From Xiphophorus maculatus (taxonomy: Eukaryota > Chordata > Actinopteri > Cyprinodontiformes > Poeciliidae), in the NCBI RefSeq assembly GCF_002775205.1, contig NC_036456.1:22192968-22256967 (forward strand): a DNA stretch of 64,000 bases. The letters run 5' to 3'. Within the stretch, counting starts at the first letter, position 1. The number at the start of each line of letters is the position of its first letter. Of the stretch, positions 46,441-57,307 are shown one piece after another. Below the pieces are notes generated by a model that had not been told where the DNA came from, made no database searches, and saw only the letters and a program-made list of their open reading frames with translations. The position numbers were made by a program, and so were the translations under genes.

Positions 46441-47567
46441 TAAGTCAAAGAACTGTTCCAATGGCGGGTCCAGAAGACATCTCAGGGTAGGAGCTGTTGC
46501 GGGTTTTGCTAAGCTACGCTGCTGATGCTAACGCTGTTTGTTGAAGGCCAACGCTAGGCCTCCTGCTGCTGGTTTGGTTTGATTCTCTGCTGAGAGTCAA
46601 TGAGCTGAGAAGGATCTGCTGCTGTAAATCCTTCTGTCTTTGGGTTTTTAGTGTTTGAAGCAGCTACTGTGGTCTTGTGACCTGTTCAGGTTTAGGTGTA
46701 ACTAGAATCTGATATCTACAATCTGAAGTTCCTGGCTTAAAGTCAGTTGTGATGAGAAAGAAAAATGGCTGCCAAGGACTTGGCAAGTACAGTTTAGATG
46801 CTGTAGGAAGTAATTCAGCTTGGGCTTTGTAAATATCACTATTATAAACCTTGATAACATACAGTACCTACTTATTAGTACCAATATAATGTGGCTGTTA
46901 TTAGTATAGCTGCATTAGGATAATATTTATCTTTCCAATGAATATCAAATATGTTTTTGGGTGACCATGAGGTCTTTATATTTCAACATACATATTTTTT
47001 TTAATTTTTTGTACCTACTTAATATTTAGTTTGAGATTTAGGGTCCATACTTTAATAATTCAATAACTCAAACAAATTTAATTTACGTTCAATTTAAACG
47101 TGAAAACCGGATAATTTTTGCGCGGAAACAAGGCGCGGCGTCGTGCATTTCATCATGAGACTTCATTTCTTCTGGACGACAACGGAGGGATCTGCTGGAG
47201 CTGCAGGTCAGAGGTCACAGAGGTAATGTTCACACTGTAATCCACCATCTTTTATTCTCAGGTTTTCAGCAGAACTCCATGTTTCCCTTCTGAAGAGGAT
47301 CAACTGCGACCTGTCCTTCAGTGTTTAAGTTTGTTTTAACCCATTTTCTCTCCTAGACTAAGCAACTGGCAAACCTTTTGTTGCAAATAACTTTATTTTT
47401 TCTCATAGATAAAACCACCAAAGGAGCTTCTACTACAACTAACTCTATTTTCTCCTATAGCAACACTCTTGGAGCAGCTCTTTCATTTCTGTCTCTCTCT
47501 TTATTCTGTCCTTTCAAATCCCCGGGGGTCGTGACAGATGGCCTTTCATACAGAACCAACTTCTGGT
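46441..47567. other. Intergenic before the 47.6-kb satellite
   Basis: AT-rich, plus a short GC-rich piece near 47,130-47,225 (AAGGCGCGGCGTCGTGCATT) ending in a donor-like CAGAG|GTAATG. Near 47,545 begins the GGTTCTGCTGGAGGGTTCTT phrase of a dispersed element, whose tail is amplified next. Confidence 0.4.
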
Positions 47568-48680
47568 TCTGCTGGAGGGTTCTTCCTGTTAAAGGGAAGT
47601 TTGTCCTCTCCACTGTCACTATATGCATCCTAAATATGAGGCATTGATTTAGCTTACTTAACTTTTAATGAATTTAAATAATTGGTGCAGTGTTTTTTTT
47701 GTTTTTTTTTAAGTCTTCCTGTTAAAGGGAAGCTTTTCCTCTCCACAGTCACCACTTCATCCTCAGTAAGAGGCCTTGCTTTAGCTTACTTTACTGTTAA
47801 TGAATTTAAATAATTGGTGCAGTATTATTATTATTTTTTTAAGTCTTCCTGTTAAAGGGAATCCTTCCTCTCCTCTCCACTGTCACCAGATTGATATTCA
47901 GTACAAATCATTGCTTTAGCTTAACTTTTAACCAATTTAGATAATTGGTCTAGTGTTAACCTTATTTTGGAAAATCTTCCTGTTAAAGGGAAGTTTTTCC
48001 ATTTTTGTTACCACGTGGGTCATCAGTAGGAGACATTGCTTAAGCTTATTTATAATGAATTTACGTAATTGGTGCAGTGTTAATGATTTGGAAATCTTTC
48101 TGTTAAAGGGAAGTTTTTCACTACATGTATCCTCAACATGAGAAATTGCTTAAGCTTTCATAATTTTTAAATTATGTTTGATAACCGGTTTTTATTTTTT
48201 GGAAAGTCTTCATGTTAAAGAGAAGTTTTTCCTTTCTACTGTCACTACATGCATGTTCATTATGAGACGTTGCCTAAGCTTACTGTAACGTAATAAATTT
48301 AAATTGGTGAAGTGTTGACCTTATTTTGGAAAGTCTTCCTGTTAAAGGGAATTTTTTCCTCCACTGTCACCTGATGGGATCCTCAGTATGAGTCACCACT
48401 TTAGCTCAACTTTTAACCAGTTTAAATAATTGGTGCAGTGTTGACCTTATTTTGGAAAGTCTTCCTGTTAAATGGAAGTTTTTCCTAAACACTGTCACAG
48501 CATACATCTTTAGTATGAGTCTCAGCTTACATAACTTTTAATCATTGTATGATAACTGCAGTTTTTTTTGGTACAACTTCCTGTTAAAAGGAAATGTTTC
48601 TTTTTGGGAAGTCTTTCTGTAAAGGGGAATTTTTGTCTCATCACTGTCACCACATGCATCCTCAGTGTCTGTGGTGGTGG
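47568..48680. repeat. Tandem array of ~110-130-bp units
   Basis: About nine to ten units each starting CTTCCTGTTAAAGGGAAGTT and containing CCACTGTCAC, CATGCATCCTCAGTATGAG and AATTTAAATAATTGGTGCAG. Starts at about 47,570, 47,720, 47,850, 47,980, 48,097, 48,209, 48,336, 48,463, 48,579 and 48,615. Units differ at many positions and later ones are shortened. The same phrase occurs once in the dispersed element at about 51,728, so this is a local amplification of that element's 3' part. Confidence 0.85.
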
Positions 48681-49044
48681 ATGATAGTTTTAGCTCCTGG
48701 TTGAGAATTTAAGGCCTTGTCATCACCACATGGTATATGGACTGGGAAGACATAGAAGCCAATCAACAAATTTTGTTGAGATGGAAAGACGACTCTGAAG
48801 ACACCAGATGACCTCGGACTGTGAAAGGTAGGAGTGGGAATCCAACGGCAGGAAATGTGGTATGGTACTTCCAGTAGCTGCTCCTTAAGGCTATGATATC
48901 ATTGGAAGAGTTCAAGGAATTTGGTATCAAATGAGGACAACGACGGGATTGATTCATTCCATGCACGATGCTCCACACAAGAAAAGCACGGTAGGCTATT
49001 TGAAAGGTAGCTCTGATCTTGGTTTCAAAAGGGTAAAGGTATGA
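48681..49044. other. Unassigned stretch between tandem arrays
   Basis: No gene or repeat identified. A 71-codon minus frame at 48,978-48,763 has no resemblance to a known family. Confidence 0.4.
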
Positions 49045-49350
49045 AAGCGAGCCCGACTGAAGGATAAGGGCTTAGTTGCCCTTTGGTTGGGGTTTGTGTG
49101 AAACGAATCTGACTCACGGGTAATGGGTTAGCGCTGGCCTTCGGTTGGGTTTGTGTGAAAAAGAACTTGACCGACGGGTAAAGGGTTAGCGTTGCCCTTC
49201 GGTCGGGTTTGTGTGAAAAAGAACTTGACCGACGGGTTAGCGTTGCACTGCGGTTGGGTTTGTGTGAAAAAGAACTTGACTGACGGGTAAAGGGTTAGTG
49301 TTGCCCTTCCATCAGGTTTGTGTGAAAAAGAACCCGACCGACGGGTAAAG
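49045..49350. repeat. Tandem repeat, ~60-bp unit
   Basis: Five or so units each with GGGTTTGTGTGAAAAAGAAC, TTGACCGACGGGTAAAGGG and TTAGCGTTGCCCTTCGGT; one unit is shortened. Open minus-strand frame through it (49,385-49,128) is a by-product of the repeat. Confidence 0.85.
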
Positions 49351-49990
49351 GTGTGAAAACTAACAAACTTGGATCCTTCAGTCAAATATGTGTATGGAAT
49401 CCATTGTAAAAATTACTAAGAAGGTACCTGTATTGACTATTTGTCCCGAAAACTTAATTCCAAAATCAAAAAATTCAAATCTCAAAAAGTGGTCAAAACA
49501 AAATGAAATAAACTCAAACAGTCAATACTGGGCATCATGGGTTCTGGTTTACGCAGTACAACAAAGGTCAAACAGTCAAAATGCTCTTAGTTTACTTTTA
49601 TTCAATCTTTTGCTAAAACAAGTTACAGGCTTCGGATAAACCTATCCTAACTCCTGCACCTGTTCTCACTGATAACACTGACTGATGACAGACGGACAGG
49701 TAAAAAACCATATGACCACCCATGTGCCTAAAGACTCATCTAAACTCTACGTATTTATACTGTGAAACACACCCACTTCCCAAACTGAAATCAATTAACT
49801 AATTAAGTGAATTACTAACCAAAAACTTATTTAGAAACAACAAAATAAACATTCTAATTATAAATCAACTATAAAACAAAAAAAAATAAACTAAATAATC
49901 TACATTCTAAACTTTAACTGAAAATAATGGAGAAATAGCTCCTACAGTACCAATATAAATACCATTTCAGTGACGACCAAAACTGACGAG
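49351..49990. other. Intergenic AT-rich stretch
   Basis: AT-rich DNA with no supported feature; a frame at 49,388-49,639 lacks any recognisable domain. Confidence 0.4.
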
Positions 49991-51130
49991 ACCAACGACT
50001 CAAGTGACCCAGCCACTCCTCGACTGCTCCCAACAATGACAGACGAAAAAGGCCTTCATCGCCCCCACCGCTGATGGATGACCTCAGTGACCCTGCCACC
50101 GGGCTCAGAAGTTTTCAAGAAATGCTGCAGGTATTTTATTATTTCAGAGAGCTTTTAATTTTTTGAAAAGCGATTTCTGTTGTTTAAAGAGTTTGACCTT
50201 AAACTTGCAACCGTCTTGTTGTCTTCCTATCCTGTTGTCTTTCAGGAATCCTCCTGGATCATCTGGTTTTTCGTGTCGGATTTCGCCCTTCATTGGACCC
50301 CCATCGACCGACGGAAAAGGCCCTCATCGCCACGACAACAGAAAAGGCCCTCATCGCCCCGGTCATCCCCTGCTGATGGATGACCTTAATGACCCTACCA
50401 TCGGACTCTGTAGTCTTCCTCAAGAAATGAAGCAGGTATTTTTCTGATTGATATTTACAAGTGTGAGATTTTGAGAAGTGATTATTCATTGAGTTAAAGG
50501 GTCAAACCTGTACCTGTCCTGTTGTCCTTCAGGAACCCTCCTGGATTATTGCCCCAATGACGGAAAAGGCCTTCATCGCCCCCACCGCTGATGGATGACC
50601 TCAGTGACCCTGCCATCTGGTTCAGAAGTCTTCAAGAAATGCTGCAAGTATTTTGTTATTATTTCAGAGATCTTTTAAGTTTTTGAAAAGTAATTTCTGA
50701 GTTAAAGAGTTTGACCTTAAACTTGCAACCGTCTTGTTGTCTTCCTGTCCTGTTGTCCTTCAGGAATCCTCCTGGATCATCTGGTTTTTCATGTCAGATT
50801 TCGCCCTTCATCGGACCCCCATCGACCGACGGAAAAGGCCCTCATCGCCCCGACGACGACGACGGAAAAGGCCCTCATCTGCTCGCCACCTGCTGATGGA
50901 TGACCTCAGTGACCCTGCCATCAGGCTCGGACATCTTCCTCAAGAAATGCTGCAGGTGTTTTGGTAGTATTTAAATGATAGTTGTGTGTTTTTGAAAAGT
51001 AACAATTTAATTCTGAGTTAAGAGTTTGACCTTAAACCTGCACCTCTCCTGTTGTCCTTCAGGAATCCTCCTGGATCATCTTGTTTCTGTCTATGATTTC
51101 GCCCTTCATCGCCCCCATCGACTGACAAAG
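49991..51130 (+). repeat. Tandem array of exon-like units (~210-310 bp)
   Basis: Units repeat the series polypyrimidine CCTGTTGTCCTTCAG | GAATCCTCCTGGATCATCTG ... ATCGACCGACGGAAAAGGCC ... GATGGATGACCTCAGTGACC ... AAGAAATGCTGCAG | GTATTTT. Acceptor-like ends precede 50,245, 50,533, 50,764 and 51,063. Donor-like ends follow 50,130, 50,435, 50,647 and 50,955. Predicted exons are 191, 115 and 192 bp, not uniformly multiples of three, so a coding role is unlikely. Confidence 0.65.
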
Positions 51131-51465
51131 GAAAATGGCTGAACTTAAAACATTTACCAAAACTTTTTTTTCTTTCAACCAAAAACTGGGTCTGGTACTT
51201 TGGCAGCCTTTTAATTTAATTTTTTTTTCTTTGGACAATTTTGTTTAGAGACTTCATAATTAATTTTATTTGCTCTGTTTATTTTAGATATTTAAAATGT
51301 CTTCCAATTTCAGTGTTAAATGTTAGAACTGAATGTTTGTTGATTTTTGAGAATGTTTGCATCATTTGGCGTTACCATGGTTATGGCATTGATTATGAAA
51401 GGCTTATACTGTTTTATTGTGATCTGTCTGTATTTATGCTGCTGTTTGTCATTTTATTTCAACTG
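51131..51465. other. AT-rich spacer before the inverted repeat
   Basis: No supported feature. Hydrophobic frames here (51,241-51,562) come from T-rich DNA. Confidence 0.4.
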
Positions 51466-51939
51466 TTTTTGTTTTCTGTTTTTCTCTCCACAGTGTCAAC
51501 ACCTGGCCTGGCGTTCTGATTGGCTGCGGTTGCTTCCTGGAAAAGGCCATTGGCTGACATGATGCTGCCACCACCCAACCGTTCTCCCTCTCCGTTTCAC
51601 TTCCACGAACATGGAAAGATCTCCTGATCGCTGACCTGTTGTTGTGTCTCTGCTCTCTCTTCTCTCAGCTCCAGTCGGTCCTGGCAGACGGCTGCTGGTA
51701 CTGAGCCCGGTTCTGGTTCTGCTGGAGGTTTCTTCCTGGTAGAGGGAAGTTCTTCTTCTCTACTGTCGCTACATGCATGCTCTGTATGAGGGACTGCTGT
51801 AGAGTCCACAACTCAACACAAGCGATTTGCCGTCGCCCCCTGCTGGTCAGATGGAGTGAATGCTGTAAGTAATGACTCCATACAATCTGCTGGGTTTTAT
51901 TTGGTACAAACTTTTTAAACTGCTTTAATAATTAACTGA
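51466..51939 (+). repeat. Large inverted repeat, left arm
   Basis: About 470 bp that recurs in reverse orientation at 52,370-52,842, apparently about 95% identical by eye. Contains GCCATTGGCTGACATGATGC and the element phrase GGTTCTGGTTCTGCTGGAGG, then TTCTTCCTGGTAGAGG. It begins after a polypyrimidine TTTCTCTCCACAG that could serve as a splice acceptor. Confidence 0.85.
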
Positions 51940-52369
51940 GATCATTGTACTAGCAATTGGAGTACATGTGATTGAACTAAATTTATTTCAAAGTGCATTG
52001 AGACGACATTTGTTGTGAATTGGCAATATATAAAATTGAACTTTCAAACTAACAAATGGGCCCCACCAATAAACAATAAAAAAACCACAACAAACAATAC
52101 AAGAAAGTTCAAAACCCCAAAAGTAGATACCAAAACATTAAAACCCCCAAAGGTAGATTTCAAAACCCCCAAAAATAGATTTCAAAACCCCAAAAGTAGA
52201 TACCAAAACATTAAAAACCCCAAAAGTAGATTTCAAAACCCCAAAAGTAGACATCAAAAGCTTATAATTATAATGTTAATTCACAACACTGTCGTTGTCG
52301 AGGCATTTTACGAAAAGTCATTTCAATTTAGTGAAATTACGATTGATAAAAGTTTTCAGTTTCTTAGGT
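51940..52369. repeat. Spacer of the inverted repeat with a minisatellite
   Basis: About 430 bp. It starts with an L2-like 3' end (TTGTTGTGAATTGGCAATAT, TAAAATTGAACTTTC) and continues at 52,100-52,255 with a ~16-24-bp minisatellite alternating CAAAACCCCAAAAGTAGATT and ACCAAAACATTAAAA. Confidence 0.7.
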
Positions 52370-52842
52370 TCAGTTAATTAAAAAGCAGTTTAAAAAGTTT
52401 GTACCAAATAAAACCCAGCAGATTGTATGGAGTCATCACTTTCAGCATTCACTCCATCTGACCAGCAGGGGGCAACAGAAATCGCTTGGGTTGAGTTGTG
52501 GACTCTACAGCAGTCCCTCATACAGAGCGTGCATGTAGCGACAGTAGAGAAGAAGAACTCCCCTCTACCAGGAAGAAACCTCCAGCAGAACCAGAACCGG
52601 GCTCAGTACCAGCAGCCGTCTGCCAGGACCGACTGGAGCTGAGAGAAGACAGAACAGAGACACAACAGGTCAACGATCAGGAGATCTTTCCATGTTCGTG
52701 GAAGTGAAACGGAGAGGGAGAACGGTTGGGTGGTGGCAGCATCATGTCAGCCAATGGCCTTTTCCAGGAAGCAACCGCAGCCAATCAGAACGCCAGGCCA
52801 GGCGTCGCAACTGTGGAGAGAAAAATTACAGAAAACAAAAAG
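52370..52842 (-). repeat. Large inverted repeat, right arm
   Basis: Reverse complement of 51,466-51,939. Both arms contain the same 69-70-codon frame (MDSTAVPHTE...), at 51,809-51,597 on the minus strand and 52,498-52,707 on the plus strand. That frame is antisense to the dispersed element and is not considered a gene. Confidence 0.85.
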
Positions 52843-54181
52843 TTAGTTTCTAACTAAAGACCTATTTGAAATCAATCAAATATTTATTAGTAAAATAAGC
52901 TAGCAGCACTTACAGAAAACTGCTGCTATAACTGTCTGTGTGCTAGAAGTGAGCAGAGGTGGAATAATTTGTTTCAGGAGGTTGTAAATATTTATTTTGA
53001 ATCATGTCAAAGAGAATTCGGCTGTTAATTAATGGAGATGCTCGTTGTTGCTCTCATGTCTTGTTTAACAATCGTTCTCAATAAAAAAAACAAACAGATT
53101 CATTACTTGATTCATTATTGTGCAACATGTTTCAATTTAACTCAGATGTTGAGAAAACAGCTGCTACAAAACCTTTACATAACAATAGGTGTCTGCAAAT
53201 TTCTGAATTTGAAAAAAAGTCGAGCAATTTTCTGATTATTCTGGTGTTTAGAAAATAGAAATAAATGAAATTAAGCAGAAAATGTTTGGTCTGGTTTACT
53301 GTGAGTGAACAAATGTAAGTAAATGTCTAGTTTCAGACAGTCTGACTGCAAAAATAAATCAAAATCTAGAAAATCGTATGTTATGTAAATGTTTTTAGAA
53401 GATGAATGAAACTGTTTTATACATTAAATTGCTACATAAGTCAACGTTCAGTCAGTAGATGCAGGTCAGTGTTTTTCTCAGGGATTTAAAAACATTGATT
53501 CCTGTCGACCAAGGGATCGGCTTCACTAGGTCAGAGGTCAAGTTGGAGTCCAGCCAAGAAAGTCATGTTATCCATTTGCTAACGGAGTCCGTCTCCTCCG
53601 TATCTTGTCAAATTAAATTTGACAAGACTCGGTTCACAAAGTGCACAAAGTTCCAACAGCTACAGGAAGTCCTCACTAATTCTCCGCCATAAAACAGGAA
53701 GTAACGATAACTCCTGTCGGATTTTGACCAAACCTTTAAAACGGGCTGCTGGACTCGTACTGAACCGGACCGACGGCAGTTTGGAATAATATAATCTTTG
53801 CTCCGTAAATTTTTAATGCACTTATAGTCGACCTCGAGGTTGATTTACAGAAAGATTTTATTTAAATCTTTAGGACAAGGGCTCAAAAGCAGAAATTTAT
53901 GTTCAGAAGTTTTCCAGCCACTGACTTTCTTTTGTTTCAATATTTTATCACAAAATTTAGTTTTGAAAATTTCCATGAACTATGTATTTGTAGTTCATGG
54001 AAAAAATCACTAAACCAGACTATGCTGTAATTTTGCATATGTTTTGTATTTTGTGGATTATGGCTTCTGGTTGTAAGATAAAAAAAACTAGATATGATTG
54101 AGGGCCTTGCTTTAGAAACGTTTGCCTTCTCATTGTAAGGCATAAATCATGAGCCTGGGTGAAACATGCAAAAACCTTCTG
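52843..54181. other. Intergenic AT-rich stretch
   Basis: No supported gene. From about 54,000 the DNA matches that upstream of receptor 5 (ACTAAACCAGACTATGCTGT, ATGTTTTGTATTTTGTGGAT), so the conserved promoter block of receptors 5 and 6 is at least 300 bp long. Confidence 0.5.
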
Positions 54182-54284
54182 TCATTGTGACACTCGTACA
54201 TAAACAAGTAATCCATGAAGTTTGGACAGAAACTTTGAGACTGAAACCCTGAGAAGACGACGAGAACCAAATCCGTCTGACGAG
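54182..54284 (+). promoter_or_regulatory. Upstream element and first exon of receptor 6
   Basis: TCATTGTGACAC at 54,182, preceded by GAAACATGCAAAAACC. Exon ends ATCCGTCTGACGAG before donor GTGCGT at 54,285, nearly the same as receptor 5. Confidence 0.6.
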
Positions 54285-55127
54285 GTGCGTCGAATCTGAA
54301 GCTTATCAGTTTAAATTTGATTTTAAAAAGTGTTTTAGCTTCTTGTGTCAGAGTAATCATTTAATTTTATTTCTGTAGTAATTTATTAAGATTTCTTAAG
54401 AATATCTTCTGTATGAACAGCTTTTGATCTCTAAGGGCTTGTCACTGTGTTTAATTATATTTGTCAGATAAAAATGATGCAGGTTTACCTTTAACAGAAG
54501 AAAAAACATAAAAACTCAACACATTCTCTACAAGCTATCAGAGCTTTTAATATTTTGCCACTTGGATTCTTTCAAGTTTAGTTGTACGAAGCAGAGTACA
54601 TACTTGTGAAGTAGAAGGAAAGAAATACGTGGTTTCAAATATTTTTACTAATAAAAATCAGATTATTTAGAATCAAACACTCCATCTGCAGTTACATCTC
54701 TACCAGCTTTGCATATCAAAAAACTACAAACAGAAATTTCCTTCTATTTTTTTCTAACTAATTCAAACTCAGGCAGAGTTTCTGTAAAGATTCCCAGTTT
54801 AGATCTAGATTTTGACTAAGACATTCAAACACATTGATATACTTTGATCTGTGGTCTGACAGTTTAATCCTCGTGGGACGGTATCTTCAGATCTCTTTGC
54901 TTTAAAACACCTGAGTCAAATCATTCATTCAGTTTTAATGAATCATAAAACTATAAGCGGCTCCTCATGACGCCTTTTCAGGAAAAAATCTTTTACATTG
55001 AGATGAAAAGTTTCCACTCAAAGCCTTAGGCTTTCGGCGAGCTCATGAAATATCAGCTAAAATATCTTTCATTTATATTTTAAGTTGTTAATGTTTCTTT
55101 TCTTTTCATTTTCAGACATCGATACAC
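54285..55127. other. Leader intron of receptor 6
   Basis: AT-rich, clearly related to the receptor 5 intron (shared TTTAGATCTAGATTTTGACT). Ends with acceptor CATTTTCAG at 55,115. Confidence 0.45.
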
Positions 55128-56009
55128 ATGTTGCTGCCTTCTAACTCCTCCCTCCATCCACAGTATGAACCGTGCGTCGGCCCTGAGGTAAAGCCCATCA
55201 TGGAAAGCCTCCTGGTTGTTTATGTGCTCCTGTTGCCTCTTTTCCTCTACGTCGTCGCCGTTGGTTACCAGCGATGGAGGAAAGACGGTTTCATGGCTCC
55301 TTTCACAACATGGAGCCACATCGACATCTTCACCTACAACGTGGTTTTCCTCGACCTGCTCAATACGTTGGGGAGTTTCTCCTACTTTCTTGGTGTCGTC
55401 ACTAAAAACGAAGATGCAAAGATGGCAGGAAGCTGCATTTTTGCAATTTTCATATCAGGACAGACTGTGTTCCACCTGCTCACCTGTATGGAGCGCTACC
55501 TGGCCGTCGTCCATCCCATCTACTACCTGCGTCTTAAAGGCTCAGCAGGCGCCAGGCCCAGAAATATCACGGTTGGATGTGTTTGGCTGATTTCCATTCT
55601 GCTAATGGTTCTGATCATAAAGACGGGTCTGTCCTATCCCATCATCAACGGACTGCTTCTGTTCTTCACCTCTATAGCTTTCGGTTTCTGCAGCCTCTCT
55701 GTTCTCTGCGCTCTGATTCGTCCAGGGCCTGGCAGGACCAGGAACCGGGTCGACCAATCAAAGAAGAGAGCTTTGCAAACCATCATGATCATCACTGTGA
55801 CTTTTTTCCTCAGGTTCATGAGTAATATGATAAGTTCTGTAATTCAAAGCTTTAGAACGTTTTCATTTGCTCATTGTATGGTTGGTTGGTCTTCATTGTG
55901 GTTCTTTGTGCCCAGCAGTCTGGTGTTACCTCTGCTCCTTCTGCAGAGGGCAGGAAAACTACCCCCCTTCTGGGGCAAATGTCAGATGAAGCAACATATG
56001 TTTGTTTAA
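55128..56009 (+). CDS. Orphan 7TM receptor, cluster member 6
   Basis: 293 residues from ATG 55128 (MLLPSNSSLHPQYEPCVGP), 12 bases after the acceptor, exactly as in member 5. Subfamily sequence VGYQRWRKDGFMAPFTTW and [19 protein letters not shown] is kept. Loop 1/TM3 entry reads VTKNEDAKMAGSCIFAI and loop 3 reads FRTFSFAHCMVGWSS, both different from members 5 and 7. Family cysteines are EPCVG and AHCMV. ICL3 has IRPGPGRTRNRVDQSKKRA. The end is longer than in other members, LPPFWGKCQMKQHMFV, because the frame shifted relative to the LRPSGANVK ending of member 5. Ligand unknown. Confidence 0.83.
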   Translation: MLLPSNSSLHPQYEPCVGPEVKPIMESLLVVYVLLLPLFLYVVAVGYQRWRKDGFMAPFTTWSHIDIFTYNVVFLDLLNTLGSFSYFLGVVTKNEDAKMAGSCIFAIFISGQTVFHLLTCMERYLAVVHPIYYLRLKGSAGARPRNITVGCVWLISILLMVLIIKTGLSYPIINGLLLFFTSIAFGFCSLSVLCALIRPGPGRTRNRVDQSKKRALQTIMIITVTFFLRFMSNMISSVIQSFRTFSFAHCMVGWSSLWFFVPSSLVLPLLLLQRAGKLPPFWGKCQMKQHMFV

Positions 56010-57214
56010 TATCAACATTGGCTCAAATCTAAGGTCATTTTTTTCTTTTTGGAAGAAAATCCTCCTGTGAGTTAAATTCATGAAACAAAGACGCCATTAA
56101 ATGTTAATTGAAATGTTGCTTCGTTTTACTCATCAGCCTCTAAGCGAGTTAGATCCTGCAAAGACGTTAAAGTCTTAAGAGGAGACTTTCAACATTTCTG
56201 CAAGAACATCATCGAAAGTGGCAAACCTGAAAAAGACAATAATAAAAAGTGAGAAAATGGCTTCTGTAGACTCCAGGTATACATTTTCAATCATAGATTT
56301 GGGATCATAGATCATAGTTGTGTAGATGATATAACGGTGTCATTTTGGAATGGTGAGATGATGATATTTATTGGTTAATTTTATCATTTATTCATAAATA
56401 AACAAAATGAACAGATTTCCTGTTTATTTGTAGATTTGTTCTGTTTCTTCCAATCTTATTCCTGTAAATATATTTGAGCTTCATCAAGACTTCCAGCTGG
56501 TTGTTTCGTAATCATTCCAGAAAAACATCTTTTTATGCTCAACAAAAACTTAAGAAAACATTTTACAACTGTACTCATCAAGTTGACGACCCTCTGGGGG
56601 AAGCCAAGAGAAGCTGCCACTAGGTGGCAGCAGTGCTCAAATTAAGCAGGATTAATATTCGGCCCAGCAGAAGAAGTAGGCTGCACAGGTAGAGCAGTGG
56701 AGAGTTGATGGAGAAGTTTGACTGTAAAAAGGAAAATGGTGGAAGGCAGTAAAGCAATAAATAGGAATCAATAAGTTCAGGAATCTCTGCACATGTTGGA
56801 CGGAGTTCAGGGTCTGAGGAAGGAGTTAGCTGGGTGAGATTCAGCACTTTGGATAATGAAATGATTTAAATCAATACATTTACTGCTGAATGTGTCCAGC
56901 TGTTGGACACATTGTTTTAAAAATTTATAGCAAACAGTGGTTTAAAGAAACTCCCTGAAATATATTTCCTGCCAGGAAAACACACTTTTACCAGAAAATG
57001 CTGTAATCTTGCACTTCTTGTTGCGGATTATATTTTATAATTAAAACGATCTTCCATATAAAGCGAGAAAAAAGTGTCTCCCCAGCTGTGGTTGTGAAAA
57101 AGCTGGATGTGTTTGGAGGCCCTACTTTTAATACATTTCCCATCTTATGGCATTGGGATCAATAAATCAATGACTCATTTGAAACATGCAAAAACAAGCC
57201 TGCATACATCATCA
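56010..57214. other. Intergenic AT-rich stretch
   Basis: No supported gene. Near 57,165-57,200 is a diverged version of the cluster promoter (TTTGAAACATGCAAAAACAA) and a short (CAT)n run at about 57,208-57,223. Confidence 0.45.
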
Positions 57215-57307
57215 TCATCATCATGACTCTCATACACAAACCAGTAACAACATTTATTTGAGTCTGGAGCTGTGAGAAGACAAAAAGGACCAGAACCGTC
57301 CTGCAAG
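57215..57307 (+). promoter_or_regulatory. Probable first exon of receptor 7
   Basis: Diverged from the receptor 5 and 6 exons but alignable: CTCATACACAAACCAGTAAC, then TTATTTGAGTCTGGAGC and the end CCGTCCTGCAAG before donor GTGAGT at 57,308. The TCATTGTGACAC core is degraded here to a CATCATGACTC form. Confidence 0.5.

Noticed and set aside
47568-48680. Possible multi-copy small RNA gene array
   Set aside because: Units lack stable hairpins or Pol III boxes that I can see and match a transposon tail.
49128-49385. 85-codon minus-strand frame with internal repeats
   Set aside because: Direct product of the ~60-bp tandem repeat; no start context.
51597-52707. The same ~70-codon frame in both arms of the inverted repeat
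   Set aside because: Antisense to a dispersed element; kept similar only because the arms are copies of each other.
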